This document shows, in pieces, positions 8,983 to 17,777 of a stretch of 64,000 nucleotides of DNA. The number at the start of each line of letters is the position of its first letter. The stretch's first letter is position 1. The notes under the pieces were generated by a model that was not told the origin of the DNA, made no database searches, and was given only the letters and a program-made list of their open reading frames with translations. The stretch spans positions 682,001 through 746,000 of the forward strand of contig JABFRP010000003.1 of assembly GCA_013141115.1 (NCBI GenBank), given 5' to 3'. Position numbers and translations under genes: made by a program. This DNA comes from Ferruginibacter sp. (GTDB lineage: Bacteria; Bacteroidota; Bacteroidia; Chitinophagales; Chitinophagaceae).

Positions 8983-10002
8983 ATGATAAAGATATTTTAT
9001 AGTTTAATTTTATTTTTTATAAGTTTATCTGTTTGCGGACAAAGCAAAAGCGATAAACAAGAAAGCTATTTAGCATTTTATAATGCAACAAATAAATGGT
9101 TTTCAGCATGGAAATTAGTTAGCAAAGAAATTTATAAAATTAAAAAAGTTAGACCCGTTGAGTTTGTTTTCTTTGATGATAAATATGTTTATTCAACCTC
9201 TGCTGTTACCGTAAAAAACGGCAGCCCTGTTAAAGGCAATAACTTAATGAATTTGAAATTTCAGTGGAAAAAGGAGTTACATAATGATTCGCTTACTCTT
9301 CCTGACAAATCGGTTGTTGTGATAAACTTAATGTCATTTGCCGCCGAAATTCCTGCTGAGGGTAAATCATTTTTTGTGATGCCATTACCAAGTTTTTGGA
9401 AGCAGGCAGGCGCTTCAAGTAAAGAATTAGGTTTAGAAAATCTTATTACCGGGGTTTTTATACACGAATTTTCTCATTCACAACAAATGCAAAATTTTGG
9501 AAAAAAAATGACAGCGTTTGAAAAACAAACTAATTATGGAGTTGAATTTAACGATGATATTGTTCAGAATATTTTTGCTAAAGACACGGCTTATTTAAAT
9601 TACTATAAAAAAGAAACTGAACTTTTTTATGCCGCAATAAAAAACAATACAGTAGAAAGAAGTGTGGTGAACGAAGGTTTGCTATTAATGAAACAGCGGC
9701 AAAAAGAATATTTTAAAGGGAAATACGAAAATTTAAAAGAAATCGATAATTTCTTTCTTACAATGGAAGGGCTTGGCCAATACTCTATGTTTTTATGGTT
9801 GAAACATCCAAAAGGGGGAAACATAAAAAGAGAGATGGCAATAGAAGGGGTAAGGCGTGGCAGAAAATGGTGGTCGCAAGAGGAAGGCTTTGCATTGTTT
9901 TTAATTTTGGACAAACTTACTGTGCCTAAGAATTGGGCAAAAGATATGTTTGGCGACAAGACTGAAAGCGTAACTATTTTAATTGAAAAACTAAATTTAT
10001 AG
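8983..10002 (+). CDS. Secreted protein with HExxH zinc-peptidase-like motif
   Basis: The start is placed at ATG 8983, which opens a clear signal peptide (MIKIFYSLILFFISLSVCGQ); the upstream TTG at 8953 would hide it. The mature part is ~320 residues. Around residue 163 FIHEFSHSQQM gives H-E-x-x-H in a helix, the zinc-binding signature of gluzincin/metzincin peptidases. TMEGLGQYSMFLWL ~105 residues later could provide a third Glu ligand, although that is a guess. I do not recognise the family. It could be a peptidase or a catalytically dead relative. Confidence 0.55.
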   Translation: MIKIFYSLILFFISLSVCGQSKSDKQESYLAFYNATNKWFSAWKLVSKEIYKIKKVRPVEFVFFDDKYVYSTSAVTVKNGSPVKGNNLMNLKFQWKKELHNDSLTLPDKSVVVINLMSFAAEIPAEGKSFFVMPLPSFWKQAGASSKELGLENLITGVFIHEFSHSQQMQNFGKKMTAFEKQTNYGVEFNDDIVQNIFAKDTAYLNYYKKETELFYAAIKNNTVERSVVNEGLLLMKQRQKEYFKGKYENLKEIDNFFLTMEGLGQYSMFLWLKHPKGGNIKREMAIEGVRRGRKWWSQEEGFALFLILDKLTVPKNWAKDMFGDKTESVTILIEKLNL

Positions 10003-10130
10003 ACAGGCCAAACTGCTGTTAAAAGATTTTCAGTAATTAAGGCTTAACAGAAATACTATCAGAAGCAAAGGAAGGGAGCTTTTTTAAGACGGCTAATCTA
10101 ATTTGTAGTTAATACTAAAGTAAATAAAAC

Positions 10131-10535
10131 ATGTACAGTAAAATTGAAAATTTGCTCAAAAAAAACCAGTCAGTTGGAATCTTAATCTTAAGATTGTTTA
10201 TTGGCCTCCTGCTTATCTATGGCGTTTTTGATAATGTTATTTCTCAAAAAAGGATGACAGAATTTTCTGAGTATCTTACTAATAGGAATTTTCCTTTCCC
10301 TACTGTATGTGCTTTTGTTTCAGTTTATGCACAGTTTATTTGTGGAATATTAATTACAGTAGGGTATAAAACAAGGCTGGCTGCTGTTGTATTAGTAATT
10401 AATTTTTTAGTAGCTATTGTTACAGTGCATCTTGGAGACACAATAGAGGCGATGACCCCTGCATTAACAATGCTCTTTAGTAACTCAGCATTGATTTTTA
10501 CTGGTGCTGGCAAATACTCTTTTGATAAAGAATAA
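10131..10535 (+). CDS. DoxX-family membrane protein
   Basis: 134 residues with four hydrophobic helices. The first carries the DoxX hallmark LRLFIGLLLIYGVFDN. The second is FPTVCAFVSVYAQFICGILITVGY with the typical E/Q-x-x-x-G positions. The third is AVVLVINFLVAIVTVHLG, and the last ALTMLFSNSALIFTGAGKYS ends the bundle. DoxX proteins are inner-membrane proteins linked to redox or sulphur metabolism, with poorly defined roles. No clear operon partner. Confidence 0.85.
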   Translation: MYSKIENLLKKNQSVGILILRLFIGLLLIYGVFDNVISQKRMTEFSEYLTNRNFPFPTVCAFVSVYAQFICGILITVGYKTRLAAVVLVINFLVAIVTVHLGDTIEAMTPALTMLFSNSALIFTGAGKYSFDKE

Positions 10536-10688
10536 ATTTCCTGCTTGTGTATTATAATTTATTTATTCAGAAGATAAGACTAAGAATTATTGAATTTGTA
10601 TTACCTCTAAAATAGGTAGAAGGATTTTTAGCAGGAAAATAGGTAAAACCTTTACATAGTTTAAACAACTTTTAAAATATTGAAGAAC

Positions 10689-11648
10689 ATGAAATTTAAT
10701 AAAGCAGCACTGATGATTTTTACAATTGTATTTACTTTATTTTTTTCTCCATTACATGCACAAAAAAAGCCAGGGCTTGAGAAAACATTAAAAGCAACCT
10801 ACAACTTAGTTCCGCAACATTCAAAAGATACACAATACTATGAAATGAGGACTAAGCTCAACAAGCATGCTTCAGATGGTAAAATAAAAGACACAGAAAT
10901 TTACCATTTGTATCTTCGTTGCGTTCCTTCTAACAACCCTTTACAAGCTGATGAGTACACCTGCTTAAAATTTGGGGTTCAAATTAATGGTACCGCAGAA
11001 GTTACCATCCCTTCGCTAACTAACTGGAAATATTATTTTTCAATAGGAGTAAGTAACCAGGAAAATAAAGAATTAGTTTTTGGTATTGATCATAAAAAAT
11101 TTGAACAGCTAAAAGATGAAAACGGTAAAGATTTACCTGTTGAAAATACTTATCATGTATATAATGCCTTTATAGATTTCCACTCTATGAGTGTTTTTAG
11201 TGAGAAAACCCCAAATGGCATTGGAGTGCAGGATTTAAAGAAAATTGGCGATAAAGTTATACATGCTGCTTCTTATACACAGCCACCTGTAAACCTTGGT
11301 AGCCAGGTTGCAGCAGGTTCATATTTTAAGAACGGAGAAATTACACTCACTTTTAAAGGGTTAAGCATTGTAAATGAAAAGACTTGCGCCTTACTGGAAT
11401 ACGATTCAGGGCTAAGTTCATTTTACATGCTGATGAAGCCAATGCCAAATATGGAAGTGCCAACAAAAGGTAGCTCACATTATTTTGGGGATATATACAA
11501 GGACTTATCTGGTGGGTGGATTCAGTTAGCAACACTGCATGAGTTTGTGATAAGTGAAACGAATGTACCGGTGTTGAATAACAAGATCAATGGAATAATT
11601 GAAAGGACTATTAATATAAAAAATGTAAGAAAATTTGCAGATGAATAG
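10689..11648 (+). CDS. Secreted protein of unknown function
   Basis: The ATG at 10689 starts a signal peptide ending at LFFSPLHAQ (about residue 25). The remaining ~295 residues are soluble and beta-rich, with no motif I recognise. The sequence is mostly short strands and polar loops (TEIYHLYLRCVPSNN, EITLTFKGLSIVNEKT), suggesting a periplasmic or secreted beta-sandwich. Its end is 16 bp upstream of the next gene's chosen start. Confidence 0.5.
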   Translation: MKFNKAALMIFTIVFTLFFSPLHAQKKPGLEKTLKATYNLVPQHSKDTQYYEMRTKLNKHASDGKIKDTEIYHLYLRCVPSNNPLQADEYTCLKFGVQINGTAEVTIPSLTNWKYYFSIGVSNQENKELVFGIDHKKFEQLKDENGKDLPVENTYHVYNAFIDFHSMSVFSEKTPNGIGVQDLKKIGDKVIHAASYTQPPVNLGSQVAAGSYFKNGEITLTFKGLSIVNEKTCALLEYDSGLSSFYMLMKPMPNMEVPTKGSSHYFGDIYKDLSGGWIQLATLHEFVISETNVPVLNNKINGIIERTINIKNVRKFADE

Positions 11649-11664
11649 CTGCCACTCTAAAAAT

Positions 11665-12207
11665 ATGCTAACAGACAGAATTGAGGATATTAAAGTTACT
11701 AATACAATTATAGAAGATTTTGACACCGTTATTTGGCTTTTTGAGCAAGCCATGCAATTACAAGGAAAAAATGGTTATAAGGTTTGGGATACGGTTGATA
11801 AGGCAGCATTAATAAAGGATATTGAAAAGAACTTGCACTATAAAATAGTTAAGGACAACAACATTCTCTGCATTTTTAGTATTCAACATAATGATAGATT
11901 AATTTGGCGGGACAGAGATAAGAACGATGCAATTTATCTACATAGAATTGTAACTAACCCCAATTTTAAAGGGCAGAAGCAATTTGAAAAAGTATTGAAT
12001 TGGGCGAAACAATTTGTGAGGCAAAATAATTTGAAGTTTATACGAATGGACACCTGGGCAGACAATCAAAGAATAATTGATTACTATTTGTCTTTCGGGT
12101 TTAAGTTTATTGAGAATTATAAATCGCCTGACTCAGATGAATTACCAATACAAAACAGAAATTTGAATGGAGCATTGTTAGAAATGGAAGTAACGGACAA
12201 TAACTGA
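11665..12207 (+). CDS. GNAT N-acetyltransferase
   Basis: 180 residues from ATG 11665; an in-frame ATG at 11641 would overlap the upstream gene by 8 bp and add eight residues unlike the family. IYLHRIVTNPNFKGQKQFEKVLNWAKQF matches motif A, although the usual glycine-rich loop is degenerate (KGQKQF). FIRMDTWADNQRIIDYYLSFGF matches motif B. The acetyl-CoA loop difference means activity is less certain than for the other GNATs here. Confidence 0.75.
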   Translation: MLTDRIEDIKVTNTIIEDFDTVIWLFEQAMQLQGKNGYKVWDTVDKAALIKDIEKNLHYKIVKDNNILCIFSIQHNDRLIWRDRDKNDAIYLHRIVTNPNFKGQKQFEKVLNWAKQFVRQNNLKFIRMDTWADNQRIIDYYLSFGFKFIENYKSPDSDELPIQNRNLNGALLEMEVTDNN

Positions 12208-12365
12208 TAAATAGATCCGTTGCTGTTTTTTATGGGCTTTCTCAAAATATTTTTGGCCTGGTTGAGGGTTAAATCAAACAACCAAACAGAGGAAACATTT
12301 AAGAAGTTCTAAATCATTATAGTAAAAAATAGGTTTCAAATAATTTGTAAACAAAAATTTATGTT

Positions 12366-12558
12366 ATGGTAACCTGTTATTTAAAATATGCTATCGATCC
12401 TTACCAGTTAGATGTTTTTGAACAGTGGCCCTAAGGTAGCTGCATCACCTAAAGTAGAGCCGGAATTGATCAGTTTATTTGTAGCAATTGCTATGAGTGG
12501 TGGCTGCTTTATTTTAGCATTTTGTAACAATGCACCTAGTTATTTAAAGCTACAGTAA
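12366..12558 (+). pseudogene. Relic of a NIPSNAP-family gene
   Basis: ATG 12366 opens MVTCYLKYAIDPYQLDVFEQW, which matches the conserved start of NIPSNAP proteins (M-[VI]-T-C-x-L-x-Y-x-I-D-P-Y-x-x-x-x-F-E), and then meets a stop at 12432-12434. A second frame (12412-12558) continues as a 48-residue open stretch ending SYLKLQ that could be further debris. The rest of 12208-12602 shows no coding sequence I can support. The gene is dead. Confidence 0.55.
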
Positions 12559-12602
12559 TAGCTATTTAATATTTTGTTCAACTTTTAAATTCTTATAAAA
12601 CA

Positions 12603-13811
12603 ATGAAAAATTATTTTCAAGCATTTAAGATGGCAATATTTACAACAGCCTGTTTTTTTGCGCCGATAACATTCTATGCACAAATTGGCAGCAGCTCAAT
12701 TAGTGTAAGTGGGCAGGTTTTTGAGGATGTAAATAATAATGGTATAAAAGATGCCAATGAGCCAGGTATAAAAGATGCTGCCATATCAGATCAGTTAAAT
12801 GTTGTAGTAACTGATAGGAATGGTTTTTATCAAATCAGTTGCAAAAATCAGAATAGAATTGTTTTTGTAAGTGTTCCATCAGGCTATAAATCTCAGGGTT
12901 TGTTTTATAAGCAATTAAAAAATGAGCCACTAAGCCAGACTGCTGATTTTCCCCTCATAAACATTCCTGTACAAAATGAGTTTGTCTTTATCCATGCCTC
13001 TGACACCCATATTAGTGAAAAAAGTATTGACAGGATACAAAAATTAAAAAACAAGATTGATTCTATAAAACCCAATTTTGTTTTGGTAACGGGTGATTTG
13101 GTAAAAGATGCATTGAGGGTATCAGAAAAAGAAGCGATGGGTTATTATAATCTTTATAAGCAGGAAATGGGGAAAATAAAAACTACGGTTTGGAACATTC
13201 CCGGTAATCATGAAATTTTTGGTATTGAAAGGCATCTTTCGTTAGTAAGTAAAGACAACCCCTATTACGGTATTAAAATGTATCATCATTTTCTTGGACC
13301 AGACTATTATTCCTTTAATTACAATGGGGTTCATTTTATTGGCCTTAACAGCCTGAGTTTTGATGACCTCTATTATTACGGTTACATAGATTCTACACAA
13401 ACGGAATGGCTTAAAAATGATATTGCTCTTATAGACCCCCAAACCCCAATTGTTACCTTTCAGCATGTGCCCTTTTATAGCGGTGGCTTTGGTTTAAATA
13501 AATTTGAAATGCTTGGCTTAGATCGTACTGTTGAAAATGTAAAAGGCAAACTGCAAAACCGGCACATAGTATCTAATGCCAGTGAAATAATGAAAATTCT
13601 TAGTAAAAAAAACTATCCACTTGCGTTAGCCGGTCACTACCATGCACAGCAAAAATTCAGTTGGTATGCCGTTCAAACAAGATTTGAACAAACTGGAGCA
13701 GTGATAGGCCCAGCTAACGTTGAATTATTTAATTTGCCATCTGGCATCAGCGTTTACCGAGTTAAAAATGGTAAAGTTGATGACGGTAAGTTTGTAGAAC
13801 TGGATAAGTGA
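12603..13811 (+). CDS. Calcineurin-like metallophosphoesterase with SdrD-B-like N-domain
   Basis: 402 residues with signal peptide (~1-27). Residues ~33-105 form an SdrD-B/Cna-B-like or metallophosphatase N-terminal domain (VSGQVFEDVNNNGIKDANEPG). The catalytic domain has all expected metal ligands in order: SDTHIS (D-x-H), TGDLVKD (G-D-x-x-x-D), GNHE, FQHVPF and AGHYHA. It binds two metals and hydrolyses phosphoesters outside the cytoplasm; the substrate is unknown. It ends shortly before the chimeric relic at 13874. Confidence 0.85.
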   Translation: MKNYFQAFKMAIFTTACFFAPITFYAQIGSSSISVSGQVFEDVNNNGIKDANEPGIKDAAISDQLNVVVTDRNGFYQISCKNQNRIVFVSVPSGYKSQGLFYKQLKNEPLSQTADFPLINIPVQNEFVFIHASDTHISEKSIDRIQKLKNKIDSIKPNFVLVTGDLVKDALRVSEKEAMGYYNLYKQEMGKIKTTVWNIPGNHEIFGIERHLSLVSKDNPYYGIKMYHHFLGPDYYSFNYNGVHFIGLNSLSFDDLYYYGYIDSTQTEWLKNDIALIDPQTPIVTFQHVPFYSGGFGLNKFEMLGLDRTVENVKGKLQNRHIVSNASEIMKILSKKNYPLALAGHYHAQQKFSWYAVQTRFEQTGAVIGPANVELFNLPSGISVYRVKNGKVDDGKFVELDK

Positions 13812-13873
13812 AAAAGTGTAAACAAAATGTCTTAACCAGTAAAAACTAAATACTAAACATTTTTAAACTGTAG

Positions 13874-14188
13874 CATTTAGTATCGTTACTTTTTTTATTA
13901 ACAACCTATCAGGTACCGGCACAAACAATTGACTCACTGAGAGAAAAAACTAATCATATTAATTCAACAAAAAAGGCGGTTGTTGGTGTTTCAGTTGTTG
14001 GAAATAATGGAAAAGACACTTTGGTTACTAATGGTTCCATGCATTTTCCATTGCAGAGTGGGAGCGGAACTATCGGGAATGTGCCAGCATCAACTGGTGT
14101 CTATGTCTGGAAATTAGAATATAAATTGAAGTCAGGTAATAGTGTGCAGAATTTTAATAAAAAAGGTTATGTAAGCCTCATTAGGTAA
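13874..14188 (+). pseudogene. Chimeric relic: class A beta-lactamase start joined in frame to T9SS type-B tail
   Basis: This 104-codon open stretch has no start codon; a TAG lies immediately upstream at 13871. Reading on, LVSLLFLLTTYQVPAQ looks like a signal peptide. It is followed by IDSLREKTNHINSTKK, AVVGVSVVGNNGKDTL and NGSMHFPLQS, the N-terminal part of a Bacteroidetes class A beta-lactamase. The match stops at the position of the active-site serine, so the S-x-x-K lysine and everything after it is gone. In the same frame, GNVPASTGVYVWKLEYKL and NKKGYVSLIR (stop) match the end of T9SS type-B (gliding-motility-associated) C-terminal domains. It is most simply explained by a deletion joining two genes. 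Confidence 0.6.
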
Positions 14189-14362
14189 TTGGTACTTACA
14201 TTCGTCAAATTTGACTAAATGAATTCGCCTTACAACAAGCCCTAGTAAATACTCAAGTACTACGCAGCTTCAATAAACTTAAACCCACAACCAACAAACA
14301 GCTTTCAAATACAAAATAAAAAAATTGGTAAAAATTGAAACCTTTAGATATAAAATGTTTTC

Positions 14363-14500
14363 CTATTTGGTAAGCTCATAATTCTCCTCCACTTTAAGAA
14401 TATATCCCCTTCCATGTGTATTAACGATTTTAATTTTCGAATTTTTTTAAGATACGTTCGTAGTTTATATATAAATACGTCCATACTAAAAAAAATGTTC
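14363..14500 (-). pseudogene. Relic of an OmpR-type response regulator C-terminus
   Basis: On the minus strand SMDVFIYKLRTYLKK reads in one frame and KIKIVNTHGRGYILKVEEN plus YELTK (stop at 14363) in the next. Together they are the end of the winged-helix domain of OmpR-family regulators (S-M-D-V-F-I-x-K-L-R-x-Y-L ... V-x-G-x-G-Y). A one-base frameshift separates the halves. No receiver domain is left nearby. The rest of 14189-14697 shows no supported gene. Confidence 0.6.
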
Positions 14501-14697
14501 ACAAAAATGGTAGACAATTAGATAAAATAAACAACTATTTTAGCGAGGGAAATTGTTGAATTAGTGCCATTAAAAAAACACATTTCAAAGAATTGAGATA
14601 TTAAATTTAATGAATGTTTTACAAATGCTCATTGTTATTTCGTCTGCCAACTTGTAAAGTTCGTGTTGGCTGTTTGTTGTTTTCGCTCTTTAAACGC

Positions 14698-15498
14698 TCA
14701 TTTACTTTTTTCCTCACTATATATTGAATATTCAAAGCCCGTAACATTTTCTATAACTGCATAAGTCGGAAACTTCAAAGATGCAGAGGCTGTATCTCCA
14801 TAGAAGAAATTGAAAATTATATGATAATTGTCTGTGTTCTTGTTGTCCTCATAAAATTTGTTCAAACTTATAAAATCTGTTTCTTGAAATTTGCCTTTAC
14901 TTTTTACTTGGCTTGCTACGAATATTTCTTGTTCCAAATGTTCTTTTAATGTTTTTGGTTTGGGTTTAGTTAGCCAATAAACCGCCCTGAAAATATATTC
15001 TAATGTTCTTTCTCTAATTACATCTTTTGTAAACTTTTCACTTGTCCAAAAAATTGGTGTACAAAAATTTCTATTAAAAAGCCCATTGATTTTAAATTTA
15101 CTATCATAGTCGGTGGTGAAACGGTTCGTCCAACCCCCTTTTAAGTCGTCTGATAAATTTATCGCCACCTTAAATTTTCTATTTAAACTTTTTAAGGAAA
15201 CATTATCATTCAAATTGTTTAGCGTTTCTTCAATAATTTGTTCGGCACCTAACTTTTTTAATTCTTTCAGGCTGTCGAGTATATGTTCTTTTGCCATTGG
15301 ATTGAAGCCAGCAATTGGCATAGCCAAGCCACCTTTTGTGCCCCCTTGTAAAGTTTTTAAATACTCTTGAAATCTTTCAAAAGTTCTTGGTTTCTCATAA
15401 AGGTCAATCATTATGTCAATTGTCGGCAAAAGTTCAAATGTACAATTAAGCACTTCTGTCTTATGTTTGCCAAACTGTTGTATTCCTTTGCTTTTCAT
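14698..15498 (-). CDS. Hypothetical protein, family not recognised
   Basis: 266 residues, soluble, basic. No signal peptide or membrane segment. The N-terminal half has helices with GGTKGGLAMPIAGFNPMAKE, and the centre has GGWTNRFTTDYDSKF followed by NGLFNRNFCTPIFWTSE. I see no catalytic motif. It stands alone, 149 bp from the hydrolase gene upstream. Codon use looks ordinary. It is accepted as a gene because of its length and clean start, but a function cannot be given. Confidence 0.5.
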   Translation of the reverse strand: MKSKGIQQFGKHKTEVLNCTFELLPTIDIMIDLYEKPRTFERFQEYLKTLQGGTKGGLAMPIAGFNPMAKEHILDSLKELKKLGAEQIIEETLNNLNDNVSLKSLNRKFKVAINLSDDLKGGWTNRFTTDYDSKFKINGLFNRNFCTPIFWTSEKFTKDVIRERTLEYIFRAVYWLTKPKPKTLKEHLEQEIFVASQVKSKGKFQETDFISLNKFYEDNKNTDNYHIIFNFFYGDTASASLKFPTYAVIENVTGFEYSIYSEEKSK

Positions 15499-15647
15499 CC
15501 AAACAAAGTTTGTTTAATTTATATAGAAATTTTAAACTTGTCGTACAAATGCTATAAAGCGAAATTAGCAATTACTTTACCAGCCTTTAAACTGCCTTGG
15601 TTATCTAAAATGGGCAAACTATTTGACTATCGAAAGAGTTTATTAAG

Positions 15648-16175
15648 TTAGCCAAGCATTTCCAAAATTTTTAGACCTTGTTTCCACTCTCCAAATCCTG
15701 AGGCAACATTGATATGACCAGCTCTACCGATATTGCTAAACTCACTTCCCCAATTGTCTGCAAAATATTTTGCCCTTTCAAATGGAATCCAAGGGTCGTC
15801 TTCACTTGCTACAACAATAGTTTTAAAATTAATTTTTGTTTTTGGAATCGGGTCAAACCCCTCTGTATGTAATGTATATTGTGGTGCTTCAAGGTCGGTA
15901 GGTGATACGAGTAAAGCTCCTTTAATTTTTTTGCCATACTGCGTTGCCCACTGTACTATGGCTATGCAACCCAAGCTATGCCCAATTAAAACCACGGTTG
16001 CCAAATCATATGCTGAAATTGCACTGTCAATCGTTGAAATCCAGTCGCTGCAATTTGGAGCATCCCATTCCTGTTGCTTAATCCGGTAAAAATTATCCCC
16101 AGATTTTTCAAAAAATGTTTGCCAATGTTTTGGCCCTGAGTTGCCCAACCCAGGTACAATAAAGTAATTTGTCAT
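15648..16175 (-). CDS. RBBP9/YdeN-family serine hydrolase
   Basis: Start placed at ATG 16175 (MTNYFIVPGLGNSGPKHWQT), since a longer reading would overlap the ABM gene. 175 residues, normal for the family. VPGLGNSGPKHWQ is the family signature; VLIGHSLGC carries the nucleophile Ser; VASEDDPWIPFERA the catalytic Asp; and GRAGHINVASGFGEW the catalytic His. It is cytoplasmic with unknown ester substrate. It is the last gene of the P450-ABM-hydrolase cluster facing the ArsR gene. Confidence 0.88.
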   Translation of the reverse strand: MTNYFIVPGLGNSGPKHWQTFFEKSGDNFYRIKQQEWDAPNCSDWISTIDSAISAYDLATVVLIGHSLGCIAIVQWATQYGKKIKGALLVSPTDLEAPQYTLHTEGFDPIPKTKINFKTIVVASEDDPWIPFERAKYFADNWGSEFSNIGRAGHINVASGFGEWKQGLKILEMLG

Positions 16176-16191
16176 AATACCAAGATCTTTG

Positions 16192-16518
16192 TTATCCCAC
16201 CGGGGCGTCATTTCTGTCGAACATACCGTAATCACGGCTTATATCGGCTATCGTAACACGGTAATCTTTAAAAATACTTTCCCTACTTTTTGCTTCTGCC
16301 AATCGGTGCATTTCAAGTTTTCGGAACTGCTTTATACTTTCTTCATCTTTCCAAAATGATAATGACAAAACCTTGTTTGGGTCAACTACACTCTGAAACC
16401 GTTCATTAGAAATAAATCCATCAATCTTTTCTACCATTGGCTGAAGAGCTACTCCAAAATCTAAATATTCCTGTAGTTTACCCTCGTTAATAATCATTTG
16501 CGAAACAACTGATATCAT
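16192..16518 (-). CDS. Antibiotic biosynthesis monooxygenase (ABM) domain protein
   Basis: 108 residues with the ferredoxin-like ABM pattern: ISVVSQMIINEGKLQEYLD, then GFISNERFQSVVDPNKVLSL, FWKDEESIKQFRKLEMHRLAE and a C-terminal DYRVTIADISRDYGMFDRND. Family members are cofactor-free oxygenases or small-molecule binding proteins. It lies 17 bp after the P450 gene and 16 bp before the hydrolase start. A broken paralogue occurs at 20109-20320. Confidence 0.85.
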   Translation of the reverse strand: MISVVSQMIINEGKLQEYLDFGVALQPMVEKIDGFISNERFQSVVDPNKVLSLSFWKDEESIKQFRKLEMHRLAEAKSRESIFKDYRVTIADISRDYGMFDRNDAPVG

Positions 16519-16535
16519 TTTTATGTTTTTTACAA

Positions 16536-17702
16536 TTATAAAATAGAAATTAAAATACTTTTTGGAAGCCGCACATTAATCGTTGGCTCATACTCAATAT
16601 TATTATCAAGTAGTTTTATGATTTTAAACCGAGTAAAAAAATAGATCAATGCATCTGTTGCGAAATTCACTGAAAAATTATTTGCCGGGCATCTATGCCC
16701 CCCTAACCCAAATGTTAGATGTTCATTGTTATTTGTTCTGTCAATATCAAAAGTGTTTGGGTTCACAAATTGCTTAGGGTCACGGTTCCCTGATGCAAGG
16801 ACTATAAATATTGTTTCCCCTTTTTTAATCACTGCATCATCCAATATAATATCATTAACCGCTACTCTTTTCGTATTATGAACTGGTGGGTCAAATCTTA
16901 GCGTTTCAATAACTGACTTTCGCAAATATGTTACATTACTACAATCATTGGAAACAGTATTGCCATGATTTAATATTTGCAGCAGTGAATTACTTAATAA
17001 ACCCCTGTTTGCATCATATCCTTGTATGATAGACAATGCAATAAGATTGCTTACACATAAGGAAACAATTTTATCCTTTTCTAATTTATATTTTTCAGAA
17101 AGGGTTTTGATGACCGGTTTATAAATACTTGTAGCAATTAAATGCTTTTCAGTGATAATGTATATTTCCTTTGATACTTCATTGATGGCTGCTATTTGTT
17201 CGTATGTTTTATGGGGTAACATTATTTTTACAAGCTGTTCTATTTTTGATACTATAAGATCACAATCGGTATCATTAAAACCAAAGCTTTTCAAAACAAC
17301 CAAAATAGGTAGCTTTTTACAAATTGAATCTACCCAGTCCATTTCGCTTTTACAACCTGCATTTTGCAATAGGTTTTCCAGTACATTATTTATTGCCACT
17401 TTGTTTGCTGTTTCAAGCAAAAGCATTGCTGATTCTCTGGCCAATTCATGTTTGATGCCATTACTCAATCTTACAAACTGGCTTATCATCATCAATGCGT
17501 ATTCATTTAACCCATCTTTATTGTTAGGGTTAACGGCAGGAATATGTGCAAAGCTGTTGCTTAAAATTGCTTTACAGCCTTTGTAAGAATATATTGCCCA
17601 CAACTTATTTTCCTCATCCCAATAAACGGGATTGTTTGAAAGTATAGTTTCGTATATTCTGTATGGGTCTTGTATCTCGGATTGTAAAAAAGTAGTTACC
17701 AT
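16536..17702 (-). CDS. Cytochrome P450
   Basis: 388 residues, bacterial soluble class. VIETLRFDPPVHNTKRVA contains the K-helix E-x-x-R, and LTFGLGGHRCPANNFS is the haem loop with the axial Cys (F-G-x-G-x-H-x-C). FDIDR is the usual F-x-x-x-R region. The I-helix reads LSIIQGYDANRG, lacking the canonical acid-alcohol pair (the Thr is replaced by Ala), so oxygen activation may differ. Substrate unknown. It is the first gene of a three-gene minus-strand cluster and diverges from the ArsR regulator by 75 bp. Confidence 0.9.
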   Translation of the reverse strand: MVTTFLQSEIQDPYRIYETILSNNPVYWDEENKLWAIYSYKGCKAILSNSFAHIPAVNPNNKDGLNEYALMMISQFVRLSNGIKHELARESAMLLLETANKVAINNVLENLLQNAGCKSEMDWVDSICKKLPILVVLKSFGFNDTDCDLIVSKIEQLVKIMLPHKTYEQIAAINEVSKEIYIITEKHLIATSIYKPVIKTLSEKYKLEKDKIVSLCVSNLIALSIIQGYDANRGLLSNSLLQILNHGNTVSNDCSNVTYLRKSVIETLRFDPPVHNTKRVAVNDIILDDAVIKKGETIFIVLASGNRDPKQFVNPNTFDIDRTNNNEHLTFGLGGHRCPANNFSVNFATDALIYFFTRFKIIKLLDNNIEYEPTINVRLPKSILISIL

Positions 17703-17733
17703 ATCTAATATTTATGTTGCAATAATAATTAGC

Positions 17734-17777
17734 TTTACACATAAATACTTCAGTTTAAATTTAAGTGTGAATGTAAA
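17734..17777. promoter_or_regulatory. Possible operator between P450 operon and ArsR gene
   Basis: In the 75-bp divergent gap TTTACA (17734) and TGTAAA (17772-17777) form an inverted pair about 32 bp apart, just before the ArsR start codon. This would suit a dimeric winged-helix repressor controlling both directions. The match is short and could be chance in AT-rich DNA. Confidence 0.25.
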
